Source of the DNA: Purpureocillium takamizusanense
Taxonomy: Eukaryota > Ascomycota > Sordariomycetes > Hypocreales > Ophiocordycipitaceae
NCBI RefSeq assembly: GCF_022605165.1
Contig: NC_063074.1
Location: 1,825,501-1,889,500, forward strand
Reading direction: 5' to 3'
DNA: 64,000 nt
The position numbers were made by a program, and so were the translations under genes. Below, in pieces: positions 1 through 11,632 of the stretch. The number at the start of each line of letters is the position of its first letter. The first letter of the stretch is position 1. The notes under the pieces are model-generated. The model saw only the letters and a list, made by a program, of their open reading frames with translations. It was not told where the DNA came from and ran no database searches.

Positions 1-1629
1 GGCCAACAAGCCCCCTTCACGAGTGCAGTGCGCAGCCCCGGGCCTGCGTACATAAACCACCTTGCGTACCCAGGCAAAGATCCAGCTACGTACGCACGTT
101 AGGTGCTACTAACGCTGGTAGGTTCTGTGGCTGCGCTGGCTACCTAGACTATTACCCAATCTTGCATCAAGAAAGCTGCACCGCACCACCCAACCGCCTG
201 TCCGCCGTCATCTGTCATCCCCTCCGCTCCGCGTGAGGTGAGGCTCTGATGACGGAACTTGTGCGCTTGACCGTGCGTGCAAATGACAATGCGGGAAAGC
301 AGCAAGTCGATGGATCGTCCGACTCCCGACACGGCACACGGGCAGGGGGGAGGGAGGGGGCTGCATCCGATCCTGCTGCTTTGATGTCCGGCAGGTTGGC
401 GCACGCAGCCAAGCTTCCTTGGTGCCTGCACTTTGACGTCAAGAGCTGATGTGCGTACTTGATGGGACCGCTCCCAAAACTACGGAAAGGGCGGAGCAGA
501 ATACTAAGCTGTTGCTTCGTACGAGCACACACACACAATAAACTGATGAACCCCGTGATGCCTCACCTCATTCGCGCGCCCCCCCCCCCCCCTGCTCTGA
601 CGGCACGGGGAAGCCACCCTGCATGGCCCTACCGATCTACAGGCCCGCGTCAGGCGATCTGATCTTGGTGGTGTCCAGCACTGGAGCTCCACGATTTCCT
701 CGTGCTTGCTGGGGTTCGTTCACGCATAATCTACGACCTGGGATCAGTAGGTTGGTAGTCTGGTTCGCGCAAGAGAGACATGGCACTGGGCGGTGAGCAT
801 ACTGCATCTCTACGCGAGCCCCCCTCCTTGCCTTTAACTTGTCCCTTTTTTTTTCCCCTCCTCGTAAAAGCCCAGGTTCGCTCTGGGCAAAATAGTATCA
901 GTAGTACTACTCGCCAACGCCGCTCTCACCGACGGCAGCAACGGGTGTTTGTTGTTGGCTTGCCCACCATCCCAGCCAGACGGCGCACTAACGTTAGTTA
1001 ATAATTTAGTCAGTTGGGACGGGAGGAGAGACGATTTTTGGGACCCAGCCCAGCGAAAGGGCCTCAATCCACACACCCCCATTCTTCCACCCCAAGTCTC
1101 TCTCTCAGTGCCACCCTGCCTGCGTGCCATCCATCCTGCGTGCCGCCCGCCCGACCTCTGTGTTGCCGAAACGACACTCCACCCGCTTCCAGCAGGTTGG
1201 GTCGACGACCAACAGGCAACCTCTACTAACGTTGCTACCAAAGTAACCAGCGCCATGTACTACGACGACCCGGCACCAACCCATCCTTGAGCGTCGTCGT
1301 CGTCGCCGATCTGGCGTGTCCACGAGCCTGGTTCTCATCTCAACCCTTCTCAATTATTGGGGGCCTTCTGCGAGCCTTATCCCGGCCCCCGTTCATATCC
1401 CCCCCTCCCCGGACCCGGTTCCTTCAAGAGCAGCCGTTCCCCCGTGTCGTGCGAATCGACCAGACGTCGCGCCAGACGCCAAGGCGCTCCTTGTCATCGA
1501 CCGGCACTTAACTTTGTAACTAGTTGTAGCCTTCCCAGCCCCCCGGGCCACGCTCCCCTTCGTCTCGGTCCGTCTCGCGTGGGGTTTGTTCTTGGCCTTG
1601 GTCACAAAAATGTCGGGGTCCTCACAGTC
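1..1629. other. Left-edge gene-free stretch and methyltransferase upstream region
   Basis: No ORF here has protein-like composition, and both strands give only short arginine/proline-rich frames. A 14-nt C homopolymer sits at 579-592. The last 200-300 bases are C/T-rich, as is common ahead of fungal start codons, and probably contain the 5' UTR of the methyltransferase gene that starts at 1630. Confidence 0.6.
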
Positions 1630-2828
1630 ATGGCATCCAATCCTACCGATGATCAGGATGTCACCTCCGACTATGGCGAGTCGGTAACAACCTCGGAATT
1701 TACGTCGCTCAACACCACGAGGCTTCTGCACTCATACGAGCATGGGAGGCGAGTCCTTACTTATTCCTCTACACGGTATCGCGGCTTCGTTGAACTGACT
1801 CCTATTACCTTCGGACTCAGGCGCTATCAGGGTGTTTTGCAAGGGCGGTATGGCATGCCAAACGATGACGCCGAGCAGCTTCGAGAAGGTGTAAAACATA
1901 GGCTGTACTCGGACTACATCCTCGAGGGCAAACTCTTCATCGCTCCGGTTGGTCCGAGCCCCCAAAAGATTGTTGACCTCGGGACCGGCTTTGGACTTTG
2001 GGCATTGGATGGTCTGTCAACCCCTCCCCCCCGGCCTCCTCCCCGGCCGGGTGTCTGGCACAAGAGAATGTCCTGCTCAACAAAGTCTGAACAGTCGCGG
2101 AGCAATACCCCAGTGCCCGCGTCATAGGCGTGGATCTGTCTCCCATACAGCCCAACTGGCTGCCCCCTAACCTCGAGTTCCGAGTCGAAGACCTGGACGA
2201 CGAGCATCGCCCGTGGACCAGCATCTACCTCGGCGCCGACTTGATGCATCTCCGATTTCTTCTTCCCACAGTGCGTCGTCCGGAACTAGTTCTACGTAAA
2301 TGTCTTGAGTGAGTGAGAGTGTTCCGGCAATCGCGGGCCGTCACATGTTTTGCTGACCACACAACCCCCTCCCGCAGGAACCTTAAGCCAGGTGGCTGGG
2401 TTGAGATCCACGACATCATTCCCAAGATCTTCTCGGATGATGGCACCGCGGATGTCGACCATCCCATTCATACCCTGTACAAGCACATTGATGGACCATT
2501 CTCGAACGTGTACGGGTGGAACCTCCAGTTCCCCTCCTCAGCCGCCGGCGTGCTGGAGAGCCTAGGTTTCGTCAACGTCACAGTCAGGCGCAACGCCATC
2601 CCCATCGGCCGCTGGCACAACGACCCTCGCTTGAGAGAGATGGGCGTCTTTGCCCAGAGCCTGCTGTCGGACTGGCTGGTCACCATGCTGGTCAGACACG
2701 AAACGCTGGGCCTGGATGCCGACGAAGCGCACAAGCTGGGGCAGGAAATCCTGGATGCGTTCAATAATCCGCGGATCCACGCTCAACACGACTGGCTCGA
2801 CATCTGGGCCCAGAAACCACCCTCTTGA
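1630..2828 (+). CDS. LaeA-like SAM-dependent methyltransferase
   Basis: Three exons are inferred: 1630-2011, 2095-2308 and 2378-2828, giving 348 aa. SAM-binding motif I (VDLGTGFGLWALDVA) is created by joining exons 1 and 2, followed by VIGVDLSPIQP (post-I) and, across intron 2, ENLKPGGWVEIHDI (motif III region). This is the LaeA/TAM-type class I methyltransferase family common in filamentous fungi, where members act either on small molecules or as regulators; the substrate here cannot be told. The start is the first ATG in a frame that runs on upstream without another Met, and the flanking MASNPTDDQ reads like a normal N-terminus. Intron 1 is GTCTGT...ACAG and intron 2 is GTGAGT...GCAG. It converges on the Zn2Cys6 gene. 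True LaeA is usually longer at the N-terminus and more conserved, so I call it LaeA-like only. Confidence 0.88.
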
Positions 2829-3468
2829 ACTGGCAATGATTATAAGTGAAACATCAGGTGTCTGCCAACGGCCGGGGGGGGTCACGACAGAGGGTACGAG
2901 CGCCTGTCTAGCAGCCGAGCTCCAGCAGCTCGACATCAGAAGCTTCCCTCGACGCCGCCCATGCGGGTGCAAAAAAAAGCGCCGGTTTTGAACCCCCCTG
3001 ACGATCACTCGCGCACCACTTGGGCTTGTATAGGCGGCGCTTTTTTTTGCACCCGCATGGGCCGCCTCCCGACAGCGCCGCCTCAGACACTGACGTGAGA
3101 CTCTAGGCGGGCCCGGCGGGACTCTAAGGGTCTACCTACCCATCACGCTCCATGGGTATAACACTATCTTCCCACTTAGGGGCCTATACCGTTCGCACAA
3201 GGACATGTGACACATGCGCACGCATGCAGGATGCTACACAAGACACAGGAGCACAACAGAGATGAGAATTTTGCAGACTTTGATTGTTGAAGAATGGCCT
3301 GAGCCAGTGATGATGGTACACGTGATTCCAAGACTCCATCAATGCCGTACCGTCCTCTCGCCGCTCATTGTGGTGGTATCCAAAAGAACAGACCCGGCGC
3401 CAGCATCTGAAAATGCAACCTATATAAGTCTCGTTGCTTCCCCCCTGCCTTATATGCCGGCATGGTGA
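2829..3468. other. Convergent intergenic region
   Basis: This is the 640-bp gap between the methyltransferase stop and the Zn2Cys6 stop. Apart from the inverted repeat, it shows A/T-richer stretches and a TATATAAG at about 3420 that may be 3'-UTR sequence. No convincing coding frame was seen. Confidence 0.6.
2957..3062. repeat. 28-bp perfect inverted repeat with 50-nt spacer
   Basis: The left arm (2957-2984) and right arm (3035-3062) are exact reverse complements over 28 nt, each carrying an A8/T8 run next to GTGC/GCAC and a GCCCATGCGGG block. Outer flanks remain partly complementary for a few more bases. The spacer at 2985-3034 is not self-complementary. It lies in the gap between the convergent methyltransferase and Zn2Cys6 genes. 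A transcript from either strand would form a long hairpin. It could be a foldback or MITE remnant, a two-way 3'-end structure or a small-RNA precursor; the sequence alone does not decide. Confidence 0.93.
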
Positions 3469-6068
3469 TTACCCACCGTACATGTTGTTGCCCCCGCCGG
3501 GAGGCGGCATCCCACCCATGGCCCCTCCCATATTCCCAAATCCGGCAAAGTTGTTGTATCCCTGCAACGTCCCCATGTCTTGGTATCCGGCCACGAGATA
3601 TGACCAGTCCATGTCATTCGTGTCGTGTACCTGCGCAGAGCCGGGCGGTAGCGGCGGAAGAGGACCAGTGCCTGACATGGACTGGTCCACCGACGGGGGA
3701 GTCATCATGGCTGGGTTGCTAGTGGCGCTGTTGGGGGTGGAATGGTCGGTGTCCCGGGAACGCGGAAAGGCAATAGGTGCCTGCTGTAGGCTCGGGTCCT
3801 TGTCGTTATCCACACGGGCCCGTCGTTTCTTCTCTATGCGTTCGCGCAGGACGGTGATGAATCGGGGCGGCTGCGCCGGTTTCCCATTTTGTCGCTGCGA
3901 TGTCTCATGCGCATCCCAAGCCTTGCAGAACAAGTTCCCAAACGCTGAGTGCATGGGGCTGTGCAGATTGTTCATTAGACCCCTAAGATCGTGGTTGGTG
4001 CCAATCGCTTCCCACGCCCGCTCTATCATAGGGCCGCTCACGCGATGGCGAAGCTCTTGAACGAGAAACATGTAGGCCGGGAAGGGAAAGTGGTGCATGG
4101 AAAACCACCTGAATGGCTTCAAACTTTCTGATGACTGAACGACGTTGTCGTACTCAATCATTTGCGTGGCTTGAAGAAACAGGGAGTCACGCTCAATGTC
4201 CTTGATGGGCATCGCCTCCGCATTGTGCATGCGAACCAGGAAACTGATGACCCGCATCTTGCAAAGACTTTGCCGTGTCATTGTCAAGGTGAAAAAGTGC
4301 AGAGGAATCTTGGGGTCGCATTGAGAGAGATAGGTTCCCTCCATGTGGGCGCAGAAGCCATCCAGACTGTACGCCGGTGAGTCTTGGCCGATGATTCGGA
4401 TGGTGGCTGGCTGTGGCTTAGAACCGCTTCCTTGCGACGACGACGGGCTCCCTTTGTCGGGATTGTGCATCTTGTAGCTGTCCCGGTTGCTATTGCTGGC
4501 GACCGCCATGGCGATTTCATTCCGAGTGAGGGCGAACAGCATCTCGGTCGGCCCACTATGCGGCGCAGGCATCTCCTTGCCCTCAACGTGCAGGTCAGAG
4601 TCGTTGACGTTGAGCGGCATCTTGCAGTCGCCGCCGGTAGATAAGGCCGTGACGGTCGATCCGGTCATTTCCCCTATCCGCCGATCGTATCCTACAATGG
4701 TCCACCAAAGTCGCCGACGCTGCTCGACTTCGAACGGGGGCAGGCCAATGCCCCCAGGGTCCCGGTGAAGACCCATGCGCTGCGCAATGCGGACAGCTAT
4801 GCCAAGTAAGCAGAAGACCTGGCGAGGGTCTACGAACCACCTCACGGCAAACTAAGCTCTGGTCAGCAGCGCCCTTGGGAGCGTGAAACATGTACTTGAA
4901 GGGCACGTACCAGGTATAGGACGTATGCTTGAAGAGAGTAAAAATCGTGGTTCCGCAGGAAGCCCGCATTCAGTAGCGCTTGTTGAAGCGCCGAGAAGTA
5001 GCGGCCGAGGATATCTTTTTTCGACTCGCCGAACATTTTCTGAACCTCGCTTTCCTCAAGTGACGTGATGGCCATGACATAGATGGCAAACATGAGGCAT
5101 TCAATGTTTTTGGGCGCCTTGTCCAGTCGCGAGGTGGCCTCTATGATTTGGCCCTGAACCGTGGGCACATGAGTGATCTTGAGTAATGGGTTGATGTTGT
5201 CAATATATATCTGCCACAGCTGGAAAATCTGTATGGGGGAAGGATGGTCGTCGGTGACAGATTCTTTCCTGGTGGGATTAATGAAGGGAAAGCCATCTGA
5301 GTCGCTGAACATCTGGTCAAAGGCGCGGTGGATGGTCGACCCTTGAACTCCAGGTGCCTCATCATCCGAGGAGTCGTGGAGGATCTGCTCACTTGCTCGA
5401 AACTGGGTGAGACGTCAGCATCATGATTGGGCAGGGAGTCTGACTGCAGCATGGCGGCTACACACTTCTTTGTGGAGAGAGAACCAAGCACCTGCCGTCC
5501 TGCGGTGTGACGGTCAGCAAGGGTGACGCAGCAGCATAGGGCCAATTTGCCGCGATAAGGGCACAACGTACTTTTCATGGTTGGGCGTCGCCGAAGGGGA
5601 CGCACTGGCTTCTGGCGACGTCTTGAGACCCTCGAAATCATTCTCCAGATCTTCAACGTCGTCTATCTGCGGCCCGTCGCTCCGCAGATCCTGGCCAATG
5701 GCATCAAACTTGACCCCGTGCTCACTCAACAAGGCCTCGTACTTCTTGAGCCGGTCAATGAGATCCTTCTCCTGGAGGCGCTTCTTGCGCCGGCGCGGCG
5801 GAGCGGGCGGAACGACTTTGCACTCAACGCCGGCCTTGACGCAGTTTGCGCACGGCTTGTTCTTGTCGCAGCGGACCTTGCGCTGTTGGCAGAGCACACA
5901 ACTCGTGCCACGGGTCAGCTTCATGGCAGCCAGGTCTGGCTGGTACTGGAGCGACAGCTGCTGCGATGAGTGTTGCTGCGCGAGGTGATGAGGTTGCTGC
6001 GGAGGTTGGACCATCGGCGCCGGGCCGGGTTCCGGGCCCTGCGCGGGCGCCGACGACTCTGACGACAT
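3469..6068 (-). CDS. Zn2Cys6 fungal-specific transcription factor
   Basis: Four exons are inferred (6068-5572, 5499-5466, 5402-4911, 4851-3469), giving 801 aa. The binuclear zinc cluster has Cys at 57, 60, 67, 73, 76 and 83 (C-x2-C-x6-C-x5-C-x2-C-x6-C), followed by a basic linker and a short coiled coil (RLKKYEALLSEHG) that would dimerise it. The middle matches the fungal TF middle homology region: RAFDQMFSDSDGFPF, then LFAVRWFVDPRQVFCLLG across intron 3, then IAQRMGLHRDPGGIGLPP. The C-terminus is Gly/Pro-rich. The small 34-nt exon 2 is the least certain part, although its phase is consistent (GTACGT/CAG and GTGTGT/CAG). The gene is divergent from the MFS exporter with a 1.4-kb shared promoter, so control of that exporter is plausible but unproven. 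No specific orthologue is recognised. Confidence 0.9.
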
Positions 6069-7444
6069 TTCTTATACTACCTACCTATGCAACGCCGACC
6101 AGGCGCCGTCCGATATCCAGGGCTCGGCCTGGTCACGTAGTGGCGGCTCCCTCTGGGGCCGGGTGGGTTGGGGGTTTGACGGGGCACGCCGGGGCCCAGA
6201 GTCGAGGCGGACGGGAGGCGAGACACGGGACGACACGGCGCAAGCGCCAAGAATGTTTGGTTCACGCTCCGGTGACTTGCATACAATCGGGGGCGAGGGT
6301 GCAGATACACCACGATGGGATGCAGCAACCCCGGCGGTAAGGCTGAGGTCGGGCAGGACGGAGGGGTGTTCGGGTGCGGGAGCGGCCTGTCGTGTCCGGC
6401 GCGGCGGGAGCAAGTGTCGGGTGCGTCGTGGGCTCAAGAGCACGCCAGGCGAGGAGCGTTTGCGAGGGGGGGCAGTACTGCACAGCAGTAGGTAAGGTAC
6501 GTTGTAGTGCTGTGCCGAAGCGACGGAACGGGAGACAACCTGGATGGAACCAAGCAAGGTGCCGGACCCAGAGGCGGGGAAACTAAGGCAAGGCTGGCTT
6601 ACGGCACCTGTCGATGATGGCCTGGCGGGAGTTGCGGACGAGGTGGCGCCCGCGAGTTTCAATGGTGCGGTGCGAGATGCCGAAGTCCTCGGTCGGGGAA
6701 ACGCTGGATCGGATGCGCCGCGTCACCTGCTGGCAATCAGCGCGTTTGAGGTTTTTTTTCTTTCTTCCGTCGTCGTAACAGCCCGGCCCAGGCACGCACG
6801 CTGGCAACGTCGCTGGACGAGAGAGGAGGCCGTTGCTGGTGTCGGAGTCCAAAATGCCCCTCTCGGTCCCGAGCCTTCAGCTTTGCCTGCCAACCGACCC
6901 GGGTATCGGTTATATAGATAATTCCCAAAAGGGCATGGCGCCACCACCTCGGGCAGCTGCGAGCCCAGGTCGCACCCGAGCCTGTGCTTGCCGCCTCCCG
7001 TCTCGCGAGATGCATCGAGCCATGCGAGTCACAAGCATTGCGCGTTCCCGTGCCCGCCCGCCACACGCCGCCGCGAGCAGCCAATTTCAAGCTCACGACC
7101 CCTGACGTCTTGGCCTCAAAGGGATTGCGAACAAGTCCGAGCCCGAGCCCCAACACCAAATGGAAAAAAAAGGGAATTGTTTGTCTCCTCTGCGGGCCAG
7201 TTTGAATCCCGACAGCCACCGACTCGTCAGTATAAGATGATAAGTAGCACCCATGGCCCGTCCCAGCCTGAAATACGACGGGATGGTCCCTCGACCTCAA
7301 GAGTACGTAGAGTTATTTCGTCCCAATCATTTATAAAACCCTTCTTGCTCGCTCGTTTGCATCTCACTACGCGCAACTACGACTTGTACCCTTCCTACCT
7401 TCGCTCCGACCCGGCGACTTGCGGGAAGCAGCATCTCCTTCACC
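6069..7444. other. Shared divergent promoter region (regulator / exporter)
   Basis: This 1,376-bp gap lies between the starts of the Zn2Cys6 gene (minus) and the MFS gene (plus). The open frames on both strands are Arg/Pro-rich and look like GC-rich noise. CGG and CCG triplets of the kind bound by Zn2Cys6 proteins are frequent, but they are expected in GC-rich DNA and I do not single out a site. Confidence 0.55.
7323..7338 (+). promoter_or_regulatory. CCAAT box and TATA box of the MFS gene
   Basis: CCAAT at 7323-7327 is followed closely by TATAAAA at 7332-7338, about 107 nt before the MFS start codon. The spacing suits a TATA element with a 5' UTR of roughly 75-80 nt. The motifs are seen directly; function is inferred. 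Confidence 0.55.
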
Positions 7445-9299
7445 ATGGCCATCGACCAGCCGACAGAGTCCGCCGAGGACAGGCCCAACAGGGCCTCCTT
7501 GTCCTCGTCCAGCACAAAAGGCGGGGATGCGAAGAAGAACGAATCGGCGACAGTGCCTGCGACAGTGCCTGAGAAGGAAGCTGGCGAGCCGGTATCCGAG
7601 AAGCCACAGCAACCCGGGCCTGGCCCCCAGGATGAGACCGAGAAGAACTACAAGCCAAAGACAGCCAAGTTCTGGCTCATCATGCTCTCCGCCTTCGTCT
7701 CCATGTTCCTCGTCGCCCTGGACCGGACCATCTTGTCCACAGCTATCCCTCGCATCACCGACGACTTCGGCAGCCTGGGCGACATTGGCTGGTACGGCGC
7801 GGCATACATGCTCACGACGGCCGCCTTTCAGCTCGTGTTTGGGCGGATATACCGCTTCTATAGCCTGCGCTGGACGTTCTTGACGTGTATCATCATCTTC
7901 GAAGTGGGCTCGGCACTCTGCGGCGCCGCCCCGAATTCGCCCGTCTTCATCGTTGGTCGCTCCATTGCCGGCTTGGGCTCTGCTGGCATCATGACCGGCT
8001 CCATGCTCATTGTCATCCCCATGGTGCCGCTTCACAAGCGGCCAATGTTCCAATGTAAGCTGATTTTCGAGCGCCCTCTCATGGTGCCCCGTCTTATACT
8101 GACACGACTACAGCCATGTTTGGTCTCGTATTTGGCATATCCTCTGTCGCCGGCCCCTTGATTGGCGGAGCCTTCACTGAGCGAGCAACTTGGAGGTGGT
8201 GCTTCTACATGAACCTTCCCATTGGCGCCGTGGCCTTTATCTTTCTCTTCTTTTTCCTCAATCCGGCCACCAAGCCGCAGCAACCCACGACAACCAAAGA
8301 GAAGATTCTGCGACTCGATCCGCTCGGCACCTTCTTCTTCATCCCATCGACGGTCTCGCTCATCCTCGCTCTGCAATGGGGAGGATCTACGTATCCCTGG
8401 AGTAACTGGCGCATCATCTTATTGTTCGTCGTGGCCGGGGTACTTGGCCTCGCCTTTGCCGCAGTACAAGTCAAGATGCCCCAGAGCGCCACCCTACCAG
8501 TGCGCATTATCGGGCAGCGATCGATCCTCGCCGGCACGTTCTTCATGCTGTTTCTCGCCGGCGGCATGATTGCGAGCGTCTACTACATCCCACTATGGTG
8601 TACGTCCGTCTCTTTCCACTGCCCCCCTTGATCTTTGTTACTTACAGTTCCTTAGTTCAAACAACGCACGGAGTCGATCCGGTCAAATCTGGAATTTACA
8701 CCATACCCCTCGTTCTCAGTCTGGTTGTAGCGGGTATTGTTTCGGCCGCTTTCACGCAGAACATCGGATACTATGTTCCGTCCATGATTCTTGGCGGCTG
8801 TATCACGGCCGTCGGGCAGGGCATGATGACGACGTTCACGCCAACCACCGGGTCATCACACTGGATCGCCTACCAATTTCTGACCGGTTTCGGTGTCGGT
8901 CTTGGAATGCAAACCGTCGGCCTGGCTGTGCAGGCGGTTCTCCCCAAGGATGATATTCCGAGCGGTCTGGCTGTGACTTTCTTCGCGCAGCAGCTGGGTG
9001 GCGCCATCTTTGTCTCTGTCGGCCAGACAATTCTCAGTGGTTTGCTGGTGTCTCGATTATCTCACCTGCCCGGTCTGGATCCCGAAATGATTGTCAGTAC
9101 CGGAGCGACTCAACTTCGACACGTGGTCCCGCCGCAATATTTCGACACTGTCATTAACGCCTATAACTACGCCTGTACAAGGATCTTCTTCCTAGGCGTT
9201 GCATTGGCCGTTGCTCAACTTGCTAGCGCTCTCTGCATGGAATGGAAGAATATTAAGAAGGGCAAGCATACGCCACCTCCGGAGGATGCTGGAGAGTAA
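7445..9299 (+). CDS. MFS multidrug/toxin exporter, 14-TM DHA type
   Basis: Three exons (7445-8054, 8114-8599, 8656-9299) give 579 aa. A charged Ser/Lys/Glu-rich cytoplasmic N-terminus of about 75 residues precedes the first membrane helix ([18 protein letters not shown]). The family motifs are clear: [20 protein letters not shown] and [20 protein letters not shown] in the first half and an antiporter-type motif C across intron 1 ([19 protein letters not shown]). Size and motif pattern fit the drug:H+ antiporter family with 14 helices, often found with secondary-metabolite or toxin loci and acting at the plasma membrane. The substrate is unknown. The ending [19 protein letters not shown] is a typical short cytoplasmic tail. 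Divergent from the Zn2Cys6 regulator, which is its most likely local controller. Confidence 0.93.
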
Positions 9300-9867
9300 T
9301 GGGCCCCATAAAGCTGGCTTTTGGGGAGGGGGTTAATGGTGATGTTGGTTGGACATTGCGGGTTGGGGGGGCGGGGTGGATTTTTGGTCCAGTTGATACG
9401 AAGTATGAGGTCCGGATACCCAGCATAAAACGTGAAGGCCGGGGAGCTCAGTGCTTGCCCATCATTATTAGAGACTCATCACGACTCGATCATCTGCCAT
9501 GAGAGGCAATTTGTATATAGAATGTTATATAGATGTACCCTAAAGAACAAATTTCATGCCTCTTGGTGTACTGCGCTGGCGAGGCACCCGACCCGACTTA
9601 CACGACGTGATGCTTTAGTCAGCGAAACCCAGTGACATTTCGTGGGGCTGTTTTTCCCTAGCAAACGTCAACGAACGCGGGGCAAAAGCTTCCCACCTCC
9701 ACTACCCACCACCACAAGCTGCCTCACATCTACGGTCCATCGCAGGCGACAGCACCAGCGCGTCATTCTATCACTCAGGAATTGCACTGCTCAGCAAAGG
9801 CTCCTTTGCCCACCGTGCCATCCCCGTAGTATCCCAGCCCTATTGCCGGCCGCCTGTAGGGAGGAGG
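9300..9867. other. Intergenic region MFS to CSN6
   Basis: 568 bp between two plus-strand genes. It holds the MFS 3' UTR (A/T-rich around 9510-9560, likely polyadenylation zone) and the CSN6 promoter. No gene seen. Confidence 0.6.
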
Positions 9868-11164
9868 ATGGACTCCCGGAGTTCTAACCCTCTTCTGTCG
9901 AGTCAGAGGAGCTCGCAGCTCCAGGCGGTCCTCCATCCTCTCGTCCTTCTCACGATATCCGACTACATCACGAGACATACTCTGCGGCAGCAGACGGGTC
10001 CCATCGTTGGCGCCCTCCTTGGCCAGCAGAATGGCCGCGAGATCACGATCGAGCATGCCTTTGAATGCCACACCCTCCCGGCGCCAGCCGTCGAGGGGCG
10101 TTACCTCCTCGACACGGAGAAATTCTCACTGAGATTAGAGCAGAGTATGCGCCTTTAAAGGGATGCCCATCTCAAGCTGTCTGACATTTTCTGCAGTGAC
10201 CCAAGTCCACAAGGAGCGGCAGCTGGAGTTTGTCGGCTGGTACACGCTCCTCCCACCCACCGGCCCGACACCGACGGTCCTCCCCATCCATGAACAAATT
10301 CTACGGGACTGGAACGAGTCCGCGATACTGTTGGGCTTTCATCCCGAGGAGGTCGTGAACCATTCAGTCGGCGGCAAGCTGCCACTCACGGTATACGAGA
10401 GCAACTACGAAGTCGACGAGCTCAAGGGCGATCAAGATGGCGAGGACCGAAAAATGGACGACGGCGAGTCGAAGCTCAAGCTCAAGTTCCGCGAGGTGCC
10501 ATATTCGGTCGAGACAGACGAGACGGAGATGATCAGTATGAACTACGTAGCCTCTGGGGGGGGCAGTGCTGCGGTCGCGTCCGCTCCTTCGAAAGAAGAG
10601 CGCCCTACACGGTCTGTCGAGTCCAACGGCAAGGGAAAGCGACGACTTGTCGAAAGCGAAAACGAGGACAGCAAGGGGCAGGCGCTCGACGAAGACAATG
10701 TCCCTTTGACTCGAGAAGAAGAGGAGACGCTCGCCTCGCTCACTACCAAGGCCAACGCCATCAAAATGCTACACTCTCGCATTCGACTGCTTGTGGCGTA
10801 TCTAGAGCATTTGCCATCGTCGTTTGTCAATGGTCTGACGACCGATGATGACAGCATGGACACGGAATACAGTACGGTCCCCTCTTTGCCGATCTTGCGG
10901 CAGATTCAGGCCCTGGTCAGCCGACTGGACCTGATCATCCCGTCTGACAAGGACGCCTATGAACGGGAAATTCGCCAGGAGACCAACAACGTCCACCTAG
11001 TCGGCCTGCTCAATCAAATGATGCAGGGCGTGACTGAGGCGCGCCACGTGGGCAAAAAGTTTCACATCATCGAGGCGGCCAAGTCGACGGGCCGGCGGGG
11101 CGCACCAGACTTTCAAGGAGGCTCGTCTTTCAACTTGCCGGGAGCGGGGGAGCTGCTCATCTAG
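9868..11164 (+). CDS. CSN6: COP9 signalosome subunit 6
   Basis: Two exons (9868-10144 and 10197-11164) give 414 aa. The N-terminal MPN domain is recognisable: [40 protein letters not shown], then [20 protein letters not shown] after the 52-nt intron. The zinc-binding JAMM residues are absent, as expected for CSN6 (MPN-minus), so this subunit is structural; CSN5 supplies the deneddylase activity that strips NEDD8 from cullins. The C-terminal half holds an acidic insert and helices of the type that bundle subunits in the signalosome core. In filamentous ascomycetes the COP9 complex affects development and secondary metabolism. The eIF3 and proteasome MPN-minus proteins are alternatives, but the [10 protein letters not shown] block favours CSN6. 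Confidence 0.9.
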
Positions 11165-11632
11165 AAAAGAAGAGCAGGCCCGTGTGAGGGTGGGGGTCGG
11201 AGTACTGGGCTTGGCGGGGCGTTTCGGAGAGCATGCCTTTAGCCTGTTTATTGGAGTTCAACAGGATCATGAAGGCTGCATGGACCGCCGTCCTTGCGCG
11301 TTCACGCTCAATACACGGTAGTTTCACGCCATGCGCTTATATGCAGTAGTTGTCCCAAGCAAGCAAATACTAACTAGCCTTGGTTGACATATACGCTAAA
11401 GTGTTTACACCGGTGCTGGAACTGATGACAGCTTCTCAGGCCATTCCAGCATACACATTGTTAATTGAACAGCTATGGTGCCGTAGGAGCCATGAAGCGT
11501 GGGGACAAGCGCACATGCCATAGCAGTAAAGGCATATACTGAAGCCCATGTGCCCCATCCAGCCGCCCGCCTCCGCACCACTTGCGTCATAACATTCATC
11601 GTCGACACTCTCACCAGCCACGCCACTCTCCC
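11165..11632. other. Convergent intergenic region CSN6 / VPS17
   Basis: 468 bp between two convergent stop codons. It is A/T-richer than its surroundings near 11330-11470, consistent with two 3' UTRs. No gene seen. Confidence 0.6.

Noticed and set aside
2957..3062. Inverted repeat as a bacterial rho-independent terminator
   Set aside because: The window is fungal nuclear DNA with introns; that mechanism does not apply.
7195..7230. T-arm-like GTTTGAATCCC as a second tRNA
   Set aside because: No matching acceptor, D or anticodon stems can be folded around it.
6737..7300. 187-aa minus-strand frame in the regulator/exporter promoter
   Set aside because: No domain, odd composition, and it begins without a clear ATG context; treated as promoter DNA.
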